NCBI GenBank assembly: GCA_958427895.1
Contig: CAUADW010000022.1
Span: 1 to 25,317 of the forward strand
Length of the DNA stretch: 25,317 nucleotides
Source of the DNA: an uncultured Collinsella sp.
GTDB lineage: Bacteria > Actinomycetota > Coriobacteriia > Coriobacteriales > Coriobacteriaceae
Direction of reading: 5' to 3'
Below are positions 6,196 to 14,420 of this stretch, in pieces (the first letter of the stretch is position 1; every line of letters begins with the position of its first letter). The position numbers were made by a program, and so were the translations under genes. The notes below the pieces were generated by a model, which had not been told where the DNA came from, searched no databases, and was given only the letters and a program-made list of their open reading frames with translations.

Positions 6196-8691
6196 ATGAC
6201 CGAACACCATGCCATCAGCCGCCGAGCGTTTACGCTGGGCCTAGGGCTTGCGGCGTTGTCACCACTTGCAAGCCTGCCCGAAACCGCAGCGCCGGGCATT
6301 CCCCTGCGAGCGGCATTTGCAGACAACACACCCGCACCGTCGGACAGCCTCGACAATTTCGTCATTCGCCTTCGCCCCGCGGGCTATTTTCGCACCGCGA
6401 GCGTCAACCAAGACGGCAACGTTCGCGGCAACGTCTGCCACCTGTTTAACGACGGCACGTCCAGCAAGCTCATCCTTGAGAACGTAACGACCAAGAATGA
6501 CGATACAAACTGGTATGCTATCCGCACCTTGCTCAATTTCGAAGAGCATAAAAAGACGGGCTACAGCATTTGGTCGGTCGACGACGACTCTGACAAAGAT
6601 GGAAAGGTCATCCACGTATGGGGCGGCGAGTATGACAACAAGCCCAGCCGCGCTTTTGCGTTCGAGCGTCAATCAAACGGAACCTATATCATCCGAGACC
6701 GCACGGTCGAGAAAGAAACCGAGAAAAAAGACATTAAGTACCTGGCAATAGAATCGAACGGCGAAGACCAGGACAACAATAAGATCTGCCATAAGAGTAA
6801 GAGCATTCCGTGGGAGCTCGAACTTATCGGTTACGACATGAAAAAGAACGATGCCACGGTTAGCAGCCTCGACTGGATCACGTACAGCAGCTACGTCGAC
6901 GGACCATGTTGGATGAAATACGTCGACGACAACAAGTTCCTCGACGAGCTGAGCATCCCGGGTACGCACGATTCGGGCACCTGCAGCGTGGACAACGACA
7001 CTGAGCCCCAATCCTCGCAAGTAAAATGCCAGCAGGATTACATTCCCACGCAGTTGCTCGAAGGCATTCGCTATTTTGATATCCGGCTCGGAAAGGGCGA
7101 TGACCCCGGCATCGACCACGGGATTTTCTACCTACTCAAAAAAGACGGGAACTATCTGCATCTCTCCGATGTCATCGGGTACTTCAAAACGTTTTTGAAC
7201 GAAAACCCGTCAGAAGCGCTCATCATGCTCGCATCGCGCGGCAACGATGAGGCTACCGACGAAAGTGTTACGACGGCTTTCGCCAAGGTTTTGGACGACA
7301 ACCCCAAACTGTTCTATACGTCGAGCCGCGTTCCCACACTGGGCGAGGTGCGCGGAAAGATCGTCCTGCTACGTCGATTTGGACTCGACGGCGACAGCGT
7401 AAGCGGCCACACGTGGGGACTCGACCTCACCGAATGGGATAACAAAATCGCAGCGCACACCGACAGCAGTTCCATGTGCCTCGTCCAAGACGCGCGGGGC
7501 TTTGAAGCCGCGGGGGAAACAGGCGACAAAGAGCCCTATTGCACCAAGGTATACGCCCAGGACAAGTACAAACTCACGGGAACCGACAAGCTCAGCTGGG
7601 TCGATAATGCGCTGAAGGAAACGTCCGGGCGCACGCGCAACGAGGTAGATGTCGAGGACGATAACAGGGCCAAGGAGAAAGTCCTGGAGCGTTGCTGGTC
7701 TATCAACTACACCAGCTGCACGGGCTTGTCGCACGGAGGCAATCCTTTTACCTCGGCACGAGTAGTCAACGAGCATCTGTATAAGAGCCCGTACATCAAT
7801 CCCAGCGGCATCGAGGATACAAAGTCAGATTACCTCAAGCACATTGGCATCATCGCATCCGACTTTGTTGATGCGGCGCTGGCCCGGAGCATCTATCAGC
7901 GCAATTACGATACGGAGCACAAGCAGACGGCTTCGTACTATCTCCCGTACTATCTCCCGACCCGCATGCGCATGACGTACGGCGACTCGCTGAGCGATGC
8001 CTCATTCCAGGATGGCAAGACCGTTGGCGAGGGTCATTTCCGCCTTGCCGACAGCAGCAACGCGCTCAACGCGACAGCTTCGGGCCATGCGTTTGCCATT
8101 GAATACGTGGATGTCGACGCCCTGGGCAACGAGACCGTTACGGGGCTGCAGGGCTCTGTGCCCATCGATATCGATCCACGCGCGCTGACGCCCCATTTTG
8201 AGGGACTCGAAGGCCTTAAGGCCGGCGAAGACGTGCGCGCCAAGATTGCGGCATCACTCGAGGGCAAGCTCGAAACCGATGCCTGCACGGCCCAGCTCGA
8301 GTTTGTGCACGACGCGAACGGCGCTCCGGGCACGGCAATGGCCGAGGGCGAAACATTTGCCGCAGGCACGTACTGGGTGCGCGTGAACGGTCTCTTGGGC
8401 GACGCGGCGCAGAACTACACGCTCGCCAGCGACGGAGCCGCAAGCTTTACCGTAGCGGCCTCGGGCAGTGCAGGCGGCGCCGGCACCGGCAGCAGCACGG
8501 GCTCCAACGCAGGCAGCGCTGATAAGAATGGTAAGGGCAACAAGGGCAAGGGCTCGTGCGGAAAGCTCGCCGACACGGGCGACGGCTCCGGCATTGCCGC
8601 CGGGCTCGCCGCTGCCGCCGTGGCGACAACGGTCGCAGGTGCAGCAATGCTTGCCAGTGACGGTGAAAACAACGAGGACGTTGTCGAATAG
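6196..8691 (+). CDS. Tat-exported, sortase-anchored PI-PLC X-domain protein
   Basis: This 831-residue surface protein starts with a twin-arginine signal peptide (SRRAF at residues 8-12, then a hydrophobic core). Residues about 50-215 look like a beta-trefoil/ricin-type carbohydrate-binding domain (low confidence). Residues about 245-610 form a phosphatidylinositol-specific phospholipase C X domain. LSIPGTHDSG supplies H258 and D259, YFDIRLG supplies D295 and R297, and DHG supplies H308; these match B. cereus H32, D33, D67, R69 and H82, with the same 50-residue spacing between the histidines. Residues about 635-755 may be immunoglobulin-like. A Gly/Ser/Lys linker leads to LADTG (791-795), a hydrophobic helix and an acidic tail. 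LAxTG is a sortase motif common in Actinobacteria, although the usual basic tail is absent. GGAG lies 5 nt before the ATG. Likely substrates are phosphoinositides or glycosyl-PI anchors. Confidence 0.85.
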   Translation: MTEHHAISRRAFTLGLGLAALSPLASLPETAAPGIPLRAAFADNTPAPSDSLDNFVIRLRPAGYFRTASVNQDGNVRGNVCHLFNDGTSSKLILENVTTKNDDTNWYAIRTLLNFEEHKKTGYSIWSVDDDSDKDGKVIHVWGGEYDNKPSRAFAFERQSNGTYIIRDRTVEKETEKKDIKYLAIESNGEDQDNNKICHKSKSIPWELELIGYDMKKNDATVSSLDWITYSSYVDGPCWMKYVDDNKFLDELSIPGTHDSGTCSVDNDTEPQSSQVKCQQDYIPTQLLEGIRYFDIRLGKGDDPGIDHGIFYLLKKDGNYLHLSDVIGYFKTFLNENPSEALIMLASRGNDEATDESVTTAFAKVLDDNPKLFYTSSRVPTLGEVRGKIVLLRRFGLDGDSVSGHTWGLDLTEWDNKIAAHTDSSSMCLVQDARGFEAAGETGDKEPYCTKVYAQDKYKLTGTDKLSWVDNALKETSGRTRNEVDVEDDNRAKEKVLERCWSINYTSCTGLSHGGNPFTSARVVNEHLYKSPYINPSGIEDTKSDYLKHIGIIASDFVDAALARSIYQRNYDTEHKQTASYYLPYYLPTRMRMTYGDSLSDASFQDGKTVGEGHFRLADSSNALNATASGHAFAIEYVDVDALGNETVTGLQGSVPIDIDPRALTPHFEGLEGLKAGEDVRAKIAASLEGKLETDACTAQLEFVHDANGAPGTAMAEGETFAAGTYWVRVNGLLGDAAQNYTLASDGAASFTVAASGSAGGAGTGSSTGSNAGSADKNGKGNKGKGSCGKLADTGDGSGIAAGLAAAAVATTVAGAAMLASDGENNEDVVE

Positions 8692-8720
8692 GCGAGCCGG
8701 CCTTTTAGACACATCGACTC

Positions 8721-8761
8721 AATCGGGGGCGCAGAACACCGTTCTGTGCCCCCGATTTTTA
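8721..8761 (+). terminator. Terminator of the PI-PLC-like gene
   Basis: AATCGGGGGCGCAGAAC (8721-8737) pairs with GTTCTGTGCCCCCGATT (8741-8757) with one G-T wobble and a 3-nt loop, and the T run continues to 8760. It starts 29 bp after the stop. It may also stop transcription from the convergent small gene, but with only a short T run on that strand. Confidence 0.88.
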
Positions 8762-8785
8762 CCTTGGCCCGAACGCCGCTATCGG

Positions 8786-9055
8786 CTACATCACCATGTT
8801 CAGCGCGTTAACAAACTCCTGGGCCTTCGCACGGCTGCTCAGGCTAAAGACGCAAGCGGTCAACAGACGATTGCGCAGAAAAACATCGCGGCCTTTGATT
8901 CTATTGACGCCCGTAATGTCCTTAAGATAAACAATCTCGGTGTGCTTGCCGCCAAAAGTGCCCTTCTTGAGTACCTCAATGCGGTTAGGGTAGATCTTGA
9001 CGTCTTTAAACCTACCCGAACCCTTGTCCTGAAACAGCAAGGTGTTGTTGTCCAT
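8786..9055 (-). CDS. Small PH-like domain protein
   Basis: This encodes an 89-residue protein with a run of short beta strands (NTLLFQDKG, DVKIYPNRIEVLKKG, TEIVYLKDITGV, RLLTACVFSL) and a C-terminal helix (SRAKAQEFVNALNMVM). That is the outline of a bacterial pleckstrin-homology-like domain, often annotated only as hypothetical. I prefer the ATG at 9055 because GGGAG lies 8 nt upstream; the frame extends to a GTG at 9100 with a poor site, which would add 15 residues. There is no signal peptide or membrane segment. It converges on the PI-PLC-like gene and diverges from the broken nuclease gene. It may bind lipid or protein partners, but no evidence here shows which. Confidence 0.65.
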   Translation of the reverse strand: MDNNTLLFQDKGSGRFKDVKIYPNRIEVLKKGTFGGKHTEIVYLKDITGVNRIKGRDVFLRNRLLTACVFSLSSRAKAQEFVNALNMVM

Positions 9056-9223
9056 GCGTGCCACTCCCATGGGGTTCGTCAAAACTGCCTCTATGGCCAC
9101 ATTTTAGTCACCGCAAGGCTCCCATGCGAAGGTGCCAGACAGCAAAGCAATTCGTGTCCGCGCGAGGCTTTAAACTAAATGCGATAAAGATGCATTCCAC
9201 AAGAGGAAAGTGGGGCGACAGTG

Positions 9224-10273
9224 ATGGGCGAACTGGTAAACCGTGGAGAATCGGCAATCGTGCCCGAAGGTTTTTACAAGCAGGTCTCCTCGATTCTCAA
9301 CGCCGCTCGCGACAAGGCCTATACCGCTGTTAACTTTGCGATGGTTGAGGCATATTGGGAGATCGGCAAGAGTATTGTTGATGAACAGGGCGGAGAGGAG
9401 CGCGCCAAGTACGGCGATGCACTGATCGACGAACTTGCCGTTAGATTGACTAAGGATTTTGGCAGAGGCTTCAACGCCAGAAGCTTAAGATACATGCGTC
9501 AGTTTTATCTTGCGTTCCCAATCCGGAACGCGCTGCGTTCCGAATTGAATTGGACACATTAACGCAGGTTATCGCGTATAACCGACCCTGATGCTCGAAC
9601 ATGGTACATGAACGAATGTGCCGATTCTCGCTGGAGCACGCGTCAGCTCGAACGCCAGATCAACACCATGTTCCGCGAGCGCCTACTTGCCAGCAAAGAC
9701 AAAAAGGCCGTCACCCAGGAAATCCAAAAGAGCGCCCCGACCCATCGCCCCGAGGATATCATCCGCGACCCATATGTACTGGAGTTTTTAGGTTTCTCGG
9801 ACGATGCTGCGTTTCGCGAGAGCGATCTAGAGCAGGCGCTCATCACGCATCTTCAGAAGTTCCTGCTGGAGCTTGGCCGTGGCTTCGCTTTCGAGGCGCG
9901 CCAAAAGCGCATCACCTTTGATGGGCGCCATTTCTATATTGACCTTGTTTTTTACAACTATCTGATGCGCTGCTTCGTGCTCATCGACCTTAAGACGGAC
10001 GATCTTACGCATCAGGACCTGGGCCAGATGCAAATGTATGTGAACTACTACACGCGCGAGCTCATGAACGAAGGCGACAATCCGCCCATAGGCATCGTGC
10101 TCTGCGCGGACAAAAGCGATTCGATCGTCGAGTACACGCTGCCCGAAGACAACGACCAAGTGTTTGCCGCCAAATACCTGCCGTATCTTCCAAGCAAGGA
10201 AGAGCTGGCGCGCGAGCTGAGTGCCGAGTACCGCGCCATCAACGAAGCGACTAATGGCGAAGCGCAAGGGTAG
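9224..10273 (+). pseudogene. YhcG/DUF1016 PDDEXK nuclease gene, broken by one in-frame stop
   Basis: The two halves are in the same frame and together give a near-complete YhcG (DUF1016) protein of about 350 codons. Residues 1-112 are the DUF1016 N-terminal domain (SLRYMRQFYLAFP, ALRSELNWTH). A TAA at 9560-9562 (codon 113) falls where relatives normally have an aromatic residue after WTH. The frame then resumes with DPDARTWYMNECADSRWSTRQLERQ and the C-terminal nuclease domain: IDLVFYN and VLIDLKTDDLTHQDLGQ carry the PDDEXK-type acidic residues and lysine. A single base change (TAT or TAC to TAA) explains the break. An ATG at 9608 could restart the nuclease half but has no good ribosome binding site. 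YhcG-type proteins are tied to phage, restriction or recombination functions; none of these genes is adjacent here. Confidence 0.85.
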
Positions 10274-10452
10274 CAGCACGTTGCGACCGAAGCCACCGCA
10301 GCCGTCGCAGGCGCACTCGCGGTTGCGACGCACGCTACGAAACAATACCGGTCATGGACGCCGGCAACGACATTCTAGCCGTGGCTGGCGAGCGTGACCT
10401 GACAGGCAAAGACGCGGCCTTCGTCTGATGTGGGTCCATTGGCTGCCACAGA

Positions 10453-10478
10453 AAAGGGCCGGTTGCAGCCGGCCCTTT
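10453..10478. terminator. Bidirectional terminator after the YhcG locus
   Basis: AAAGGGCCGG (10453-10462) and CCGGCCCTTT (10469-10478) form a perfect 10-bp stem with a 6-nt loop. The A and T runs at the stem ends make it symmetrical, so it could stop transcription from either side. Confidence 0.65.
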
Positions 10479-10546
10479 AGACGATAGCGCCTGCGTTGCC
10501 CGCGCTTCCAAAGTTGACCGACTGAGGAGCGGGTTCCGCGGTACAA

Positions 10547-10653
10547 TCTGATTTTACCCGGTGGGGCGGCTCTTTTGCAGCCGCTCCACTGTTTATTTAC
10601 ATCTGGCACCCTCAAACAATCAGACGGTAGTCCGCACTCCTGAGAGCCGCCCC
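10547..10653 (+). ncRNA. Structured leader or small RNA with mutually exclusive hairpins (candidate)
   Basis: GTGGGGCGGCT (10561-10571) pairs with AGCCGCTCCAC (10579-10589), one G-T wobble, followed by TGTTTATTT: a terminator-like hairpin on the plus strand. The same left arm (10563-10573) is also perfectly complementary over 11 bp to AGAGCCGCCCC at 10643-10653. In addition TCTGATT (10547-10553) pairs with AATCAGA (10618-10624). The two choices for the left arm are mutually exclusive, as in attenuators. No plus-strand gene follows, so its role is unclear. Confidence 0.3.
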
Positions 10654-10697
10654 GCACCCCCGGCCATCACGTTACGGCAACAACCGGCGCTACTCCC

Positions 10698-12035
10698 CTA
10701 CTTCCCAAAGATCGCAGCGAACAAGCCCTTGCGTTTGGGCTTCTCCTCTCGGTAGGAACCCTCGGCTGCGGCTGCCACCTGACGCGGCTGCTCGCCGTCT
10801 CCACGGCGCACAATCTGGTAGAGGAACGGCGATTTAACGTATTTGACCTCGACGGGCGTGGCGTGCACGGTGCTTTCACTGGACAGATGCAGGCTCGGAT
10901 TGAGCGGCGCCACGATATGCGTTTCGCGCTTGTCGCTAAACACCACCGCGGCCGCGCGGCCCGTCTGGCCGTTTACGGCAATGCGCACCTGCTCGCCATC
11001 GCGGCCGTCTGTCGCCGGACGATCGACAAAGTAGACCGGCACCATCACCAGGCCGTCCTTATGCTTGCGGGCCTTGCGCGCCCAGGTGCGGATGCTCTTT
11101 TTATTGAGCCCCAGTACAGCCTCGGCGTCGTTGCCCGCAACGTCGAGCGCCAACTTATCAATGACCACCTGGTCCTTGGTAGACGCATCGACGGAGACAA
11201 CGCGGAAGTCGCCTTCCTGCATGGCGGGATCGAACGGCCCAACCTTGGCAAAGTCCCAAGGCTCCAAAATGCCCATGAGGCGAACGTCCAGGTAGTTTGC
11301 CCTGGGGTATGCCCAGTCGAGCACCTCGTAGTACACCAGGGTTTCCTTGCTCAGGCCCTTGCCCGGGAAGCTCGCCATCATGCGCAGGTCCGCCAGCGCC
11401 ATGGGGAAATAGAAGAGCATCATGTCGTTTTGGATCGCATCTTCCACGTCGTGCCCGGCAAAGGCGTCGGGGTACTGGCGCACCAGCTGCAGTGCGTTGG
11501 CACGTGCCTGCTGCGGCGAGATTTCGCAGGGAATGCCCTGCTCCGGCACATACTCTGCGCCCACGCCCATGGTCAGACGCTTGCTGAAGGTACCGGGCTT
11601 GAGCAGGTCGGCAATGCCGATCTTGTTGCCGCAGGACGGACACTCAAACACACGCTGGGTCGATGACCCCTCAAAGGACGCTCCGCAGAAGGGGCAAGGA
11701 ATGCTCACATGCGTGGCCTCTTGGAACTCTTGCGCCGTGCCGCAATCCTCCCACAGCAGATGTTCCAGGACCGACTGATTGCGCCAGTGCGAATTGAAGA
11801 AATACCAGTCCGGGTCCTCCGGGCGCTCGAGCTGCGACACATGGGTGAGCTTGAGCAGTCCATCCACCACCGTCAACGGCGTATGGCGAATGCCCAAAGC
11901 GCTCTTGGGCTCTCCGGCGTCCGCCTGCCACGGAATGACCGCACCGCAATAAGCGCACTCAAAGCTACGCTTAGCTTGGTGTGTGTACATAGGGCCGCCG
12001 CAGTTTTGACATTTAATGGCAAACATCTCGTCCAT
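10698..12035 (-). CDS. Double zinc-ribbon protein of unknown function
   Basis: This 445-residue protein carries two CxxC...CxxC zinc ribbons in its N-terminal third: C9/C12 with C27/C30, and C114/C117 with C132/C135. The rest is a mixed alpha/beta region without a motif I can name (for example YYEVLDWAYPRANYLDVRLMG and VVSVDASTKDQVVIDKLALD). It ends in a basic, hydrophobic tail (RKGLFAAIFGK) that might contact a membrane or a partner. There is no signal peptide, so it is probably cytoplasmic. I chose the ATG at 12035 because AAAGGAGG lies 8 nt upstream; the frame is open further upstream without support. It is transcribed divergently from the CDF exporter, with 218 bp between them. The zinc ribbons are certain from the cysteine spacing; the function is unknown. 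Confidence 0.8.
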   Translation of the reverse strand: MDEMFAIKCQNCGGPMYTHQAKRSFECAYCGAVIPWQADAGEPKSALGIRHTPLTVVDGLLKLTHVSQLERPEDPDWYFFNSHWRNQSVLEHLLWEDCGTAQEFQEATHVSIPCPFCGASFEGSSTQRVFECPSCGNKIGIADLLKPGTFSKRLTMGVGAEYVPEQGIPCEISPQQARANALQLVRQYPDAFAGHDVEDAIQNDMMLFYFPMALADLRMMASFPGKGLSKETLVYYEVLDWAYPRANYLDVRLMGILEPWDFAKVGPFDPAMQEGDFRVVSVDASTKDQVVIDKLALDVAGNDAEAVLGLNKKSIRTWARKARKHKDGLVMVPVYFVDRPATDGRDGEQVRIAVNGQTGRAAAVVFSDKRETHIVAPLNPSLHLSSESTVHATPVEVKYVKSPFLYQIVRRGDGEQPRQVAAAAEGSYREEKPKRKGLFAAIFGK

Positions 12036-12214
12036 GGAAACGTCCTCCTTTGCACAGGGGCTGTCGACATTAAGTATGTCGAGCAAACAGGCACATGCCC
12101 ATACCCATGTGGCCCAAAATGGACCACCCAGGCAGACGAGAAGGCTCGCTCGTTAGCGCCGGCAGACTATTGCTGCATTTTCTGAGCATCGGTGCACGGC
12201 GCCCCCGCGCGAGC

Positions 12215-12220
12215 TACACT
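12215..12220 (+). promoter_or_regulatory. Possible -10 element for the CDF exporter
   Basis: TACACT lies 34 bp before the exporter start codon. The hexamer 17 bp upstream (GTGCAC) is a poor -35, so this is weak support only. Confidence 0.25.
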
Positions 12221-12253
12221 ATCCCCTTAAACATGATTGTGAGGACGACCGCT

Positions 12254-13435
12254 ATGCTATTTGTAAATCGGCTGGTACATACGCTTGTTCCCGGCAGCGA
12301 GGGCAAGCCGGTCGATGCATCTTGCCGCACCAACGCGGGTTTTGCCGCAAGCCTCATCTGCATTGGCCTCAACATCACTCTGTGCCTAGCCAAGGGCATC
12401 GCGGGCCTGCTTGCCGGCTCCGTCTCCCTCATCGCCGACGCTTTCAACAACCTCTCCGATGCCTCGAGCAACATCGTGAGTCTGCTCGGGTTCCGCCTTG
12501 CCAGCCGCCCGGCAGACGAGGGCCACCCTTACGGCCACGGCCGCTACGAGTACCTGGCCGGTCTGTTTGTCGCCGTCCTCGTTTGCGCCGTCGGCATCAA
12601 CCTGGCGCTCGAGTCCATCGCCAAGATCATCAAGCCCTCCCCCACCGCCTACACGCTGGTCTCCCTAGCCGCCCTCGTCTTGTCCATGCTCGTTAAGCTC
12701 TGGATGGCCGCGTTCAACCGCACGCTGGGCGATCGCATCGACTCCGAAACGCTCATCGCCACGGCGCAGGACTCCAAAAACGACGTCATCACCTCGGGCT
12801 CGGTCTTGGTGGCGGCGCTTATTTCGCAGACGACCGGCTTTGATCTCGATGGCTGGGCAGGCCTGGGTGTGGGCATCTTCATCTGCATCAGCGGCCTGGG
12901 CCTGGTGCGCGACGCCATCAGCCCGTTGCTGGGGCAAGCGCCCGACCCCAAGCTCGTCCAGGCAATCCGCGACAAGATCATGTCCTATCCGCAGGTCTTG
13001 GGCACACACGACCTCATGGTGCACGACTACGGCCCCGGTCGTCAGTTTGCCAGCGCCCACGTGGAGATGCCCGGCGAGGGCGACGCGTTTGAGCACCACG
13101 AGATTCTGGACACCATCGAGCACGACATCAAGCGCCAGATGGGCATTGGTATCACGCTGCACTGCGACCCCATCGCGACAACCGGCGATGACTTGCGCAG
13201 CTGGGTCAAGCGCGGCGTCATGCAGATCGATCCCGCGCTCTCCATCCACGACCTGCACGAGCACGACGGGTTCGTTTCGTTTGACCTGGTGCGTCCCGAC
13301 GGCTTTGACATATCCGACGAGGAGCTGCTGGAGCTTGTCACGCGCATCGTGCACGAACGCAGGCCCGATGCCTCGTGCGTCGTCACGTTTGATTCGGGCT
13401 TTAGCTCGCCCGACCGTCCGGCCGAGCAGCTGTAG
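12254..13435 (+). CDS. Cation diffusion facilitator, probably Mn(II) exporter (MntE-like)
   Basis: This 393-residue protein is a full-length CDF-family metal/proton antiporter. It has the usual membrane segments in the first 220 residues, the ASRPADEGHPYGHGRYEYLAGL loop after the second, and a cytoplasmic C-terminal region. That region is longer than in many relatives and appears to hold two ACT-like repeats (AHVEMPGEG..., VSFDLVRPDG...). Aligning to E. coli YiiP gives the transport-site ligands N65 and D69 (segment 2) and D173 and D177 (segment 5). The histidine used by zinc exporters is absent, and N-D-D-D is the pattern I associate with manganese exporters such as pneumococcal MntE. The start at 12254 has GAGG 9 nt upstream; ATG 12233 is an alternative. 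It faces the membrane protein gene convergently with no visible terminator between. Confidence 0.88.
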   Translation: MLFVNRLVHTLVPGSEGKPVDASCRTNAGFAASLICIGLNITLCLAKGIAGLLAGSVSLIADAFNNLSDASSNIVSLLGFRLASRPADEGHPYGHGRYEYLAGLFVAVLVCAVGINLALESIAKIIKPSPTAYTLVSLAALVLSMLVKLWMAAFNRTLGDRIDSETLIATAQDSKNDVITSGSVLVAALISQTTGFDLDGWAGLGVGIFICISGLGLVRDAISPLLGQAPDPKLVQAIRDKIMSYPQVLGTHDLMVHDYGPGRQFASAHVEMPGEGDAFEHHEILDTIEHDIKRQMGIGITLHCDPIATTGDDLRSWVKRGVMQIDPALSIHDLHEHDGFVSFDLVRPDGFDISDEELLELVTRIVHERRPDASCVVTFDSGFSSPDRPAEQL

Positions 13436-13451
13436 CCCCACTACTCAGCCG

Positions 13452-14420
13452 CTAGTTTCCCTGTGCGCCCGAAATGCCGCTCTGCAGCGCGTCCCAGGCA
13501 TTGGTAGCCATATCACCCAGGTTCTGGGCCGTGTCGCCCAGCTCTTGCGCCTTGTCTCCCAGCTCTTGCGCCTTGTTGCTCAAGTCCTCCAGCGTGTTGG
13601 AGCTCGAGCTGTCGGTACCGCTTTGGCCGTCGGACGAGTTGCCCGAGCTGTTCTTGTGCGTGAGTTGAATTTCGAGGTTGCCGTTGTCGTTATAGTAGAC
13701 AGAAGTAACGACCCAGTTGGCATCGACGACGGGCGTTGAGCCATCATCAGTCAGGACCACAGCATTCGAAAGATCGGCCCCGCGCGACTTGAGGAGCTTC
13801 TTGGCGTTGGACCAGTACTGCCCCGGGATATCGCTCAGATCGACAGTGCTAGACGAGGCGGACTCGGTTTGCTCGGCTGTGGTATCGGCCGTTGAACTCC
13901 CTCGCTTGTTGAGCATGCCCGACACGATGGCGAACACAACCGACAGTGCAAAGAAAATCGTCAGCACGATGAGGATCTTCTTGATCACGCTCGACGAACG
14001 CGACGGCTTCTTCTCCTCGTCCTCGCCATACTGCGGAATCGATTTGGGGTACTCGCGATACGGCTCGCGCGACTCGTAGCGAGGCTGCGCCGTGCGAGGC
14101 ATATACGTCGTCTGCTGAGGCTGCGGAATGGGATTCTGCGGCAGGTTGTCATAGGGATTCGGCGTCGAGGCAGCATAAGAATCCTGCGGCGTGCAATCAA
14201 ACGGATCCGGAGCTGCGTTGCCATAGGGGCCTTGCGAAGATACAGCGTAAGAATCCTGCGCCGTGTCGCCATAGCCCATAACCCGGGTGGGCTCGGCAGA
14301 AGGCTGCGTCGCGGCGGGGTCGGCATAACCGGGGTTGGGAACAACGCGGGTCGCATCGGCGCTATCGCCAGCCTGCGCGGAACCGTAGCCGCCCATCACG
14401 GTTGTCTTGTCCTGATCCAT
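13452..14420 (-). CDS. Single-pass membrane protein with disordered N-terminus and heptad repeats
   Basis: This 322-residue protein has a long Pro/Gln/Tyr-rich, low-complexity cytoplasmic N-terminus (1-140). It contains recurring short T-x-V-M or T-R-V motifs (TTVMGGYG, ATRVVPNP, PTRVMGYG) that resemble FHA-domain phosphothreonine targets. One transmembrane helix follows (about 148-170). The outside part has a small domain (about 192-240; DIPGQYWSNAKKLLKSRGAD, distantly like PASTA or similar wall-sensing modules, low confidence). The end is a serine-rich linker and a heptad repeat helix (KAQELGD units) that should form a coiled coil. The ATG at 14420 has AAAGGA 8 nt upstream. Sequence composition suggests an envelope protein controlled by a Ser/Thr kinase, but no such kinase is in view and the function is unknown. 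Confidence 0.75.
   Translation of the reverse strand: MDQDKTTVMGGYGSAQAGDSADATRVVPNPGYADPAATQPSAEPTRVMGYGDTAQDSYAVSSQGPYGNAAPDPFDCTPQDSYAASTPNPYDNLPQNPIPQPQQTTYMPRTAQPRYESREPYREYPKSIPQYGEDEEKKPSRSSSVIKKILIVLTIFFALSVVFAIVSGMLNKRGSSTADTTAEQTESASSSTVDLSDIPGQYWSNAKKLLKSRGADLSNAVVLTDDGSTPVVDANWVVTSVYYNDNGNLEIQLTHKNSSGNSSDGQSGTDSSSSNTLEDLSNKAQELGDKAQELGDTAQNLGDMATNAWDALQSGISGAQGN
13516..13578. repeat. 21-bp tandem repeat coding for heptads
   Basis: Two near-identical 21-bp units (13537-13557 and 13558-13578, both starting CCCAGCTCTTGCGCCTTG) follow one degenerate unit (13516-13536). Each encodes one seven-residue turn of the C-terminal coiled coil of the membrane protein. Such units can vary in number between strains. 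Confidence 0.7.

Larger units (their letters stand above)
10274..10697. other. Non-coding region with terminator and alternative hairpins
   Basis: This 424-bp stretch has no convincing gene. It holds the terminator at 10453-10478, a possible -10 (TACAAT, 10542-10547) with TTGACC 22 bp upstream, and the hairpin structures at 10547-10653 listed separately. A 24-codon frame at 10354-10428 lacks a ribosome binding site and was not called. Confidence 0.5.

Noticed and set aside
9608..10273. Separate intact nuclease gene starting at 9608
   Set aside because: The frame is continuous with the upstream half through one stop codon, and no suitable ribosome binding site precedes 9608, so a broken single gene is the simpler reading.
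10354..10428. Small plus-strand frame (MDAGNDILAVAGER...)
   Set aside because: It is 24 residues, has no ribosome binding site, and upstream the frame becomes arginine-rich; it may be a gene remnant but this cannot be supported.
10501..10680. SRP or 6S RNA gene
   Set aside because: The hairpins do not contain the conserved SRP tetraloop domain sequence or the 6S single central bulge; only a generic structured region can be claimed.
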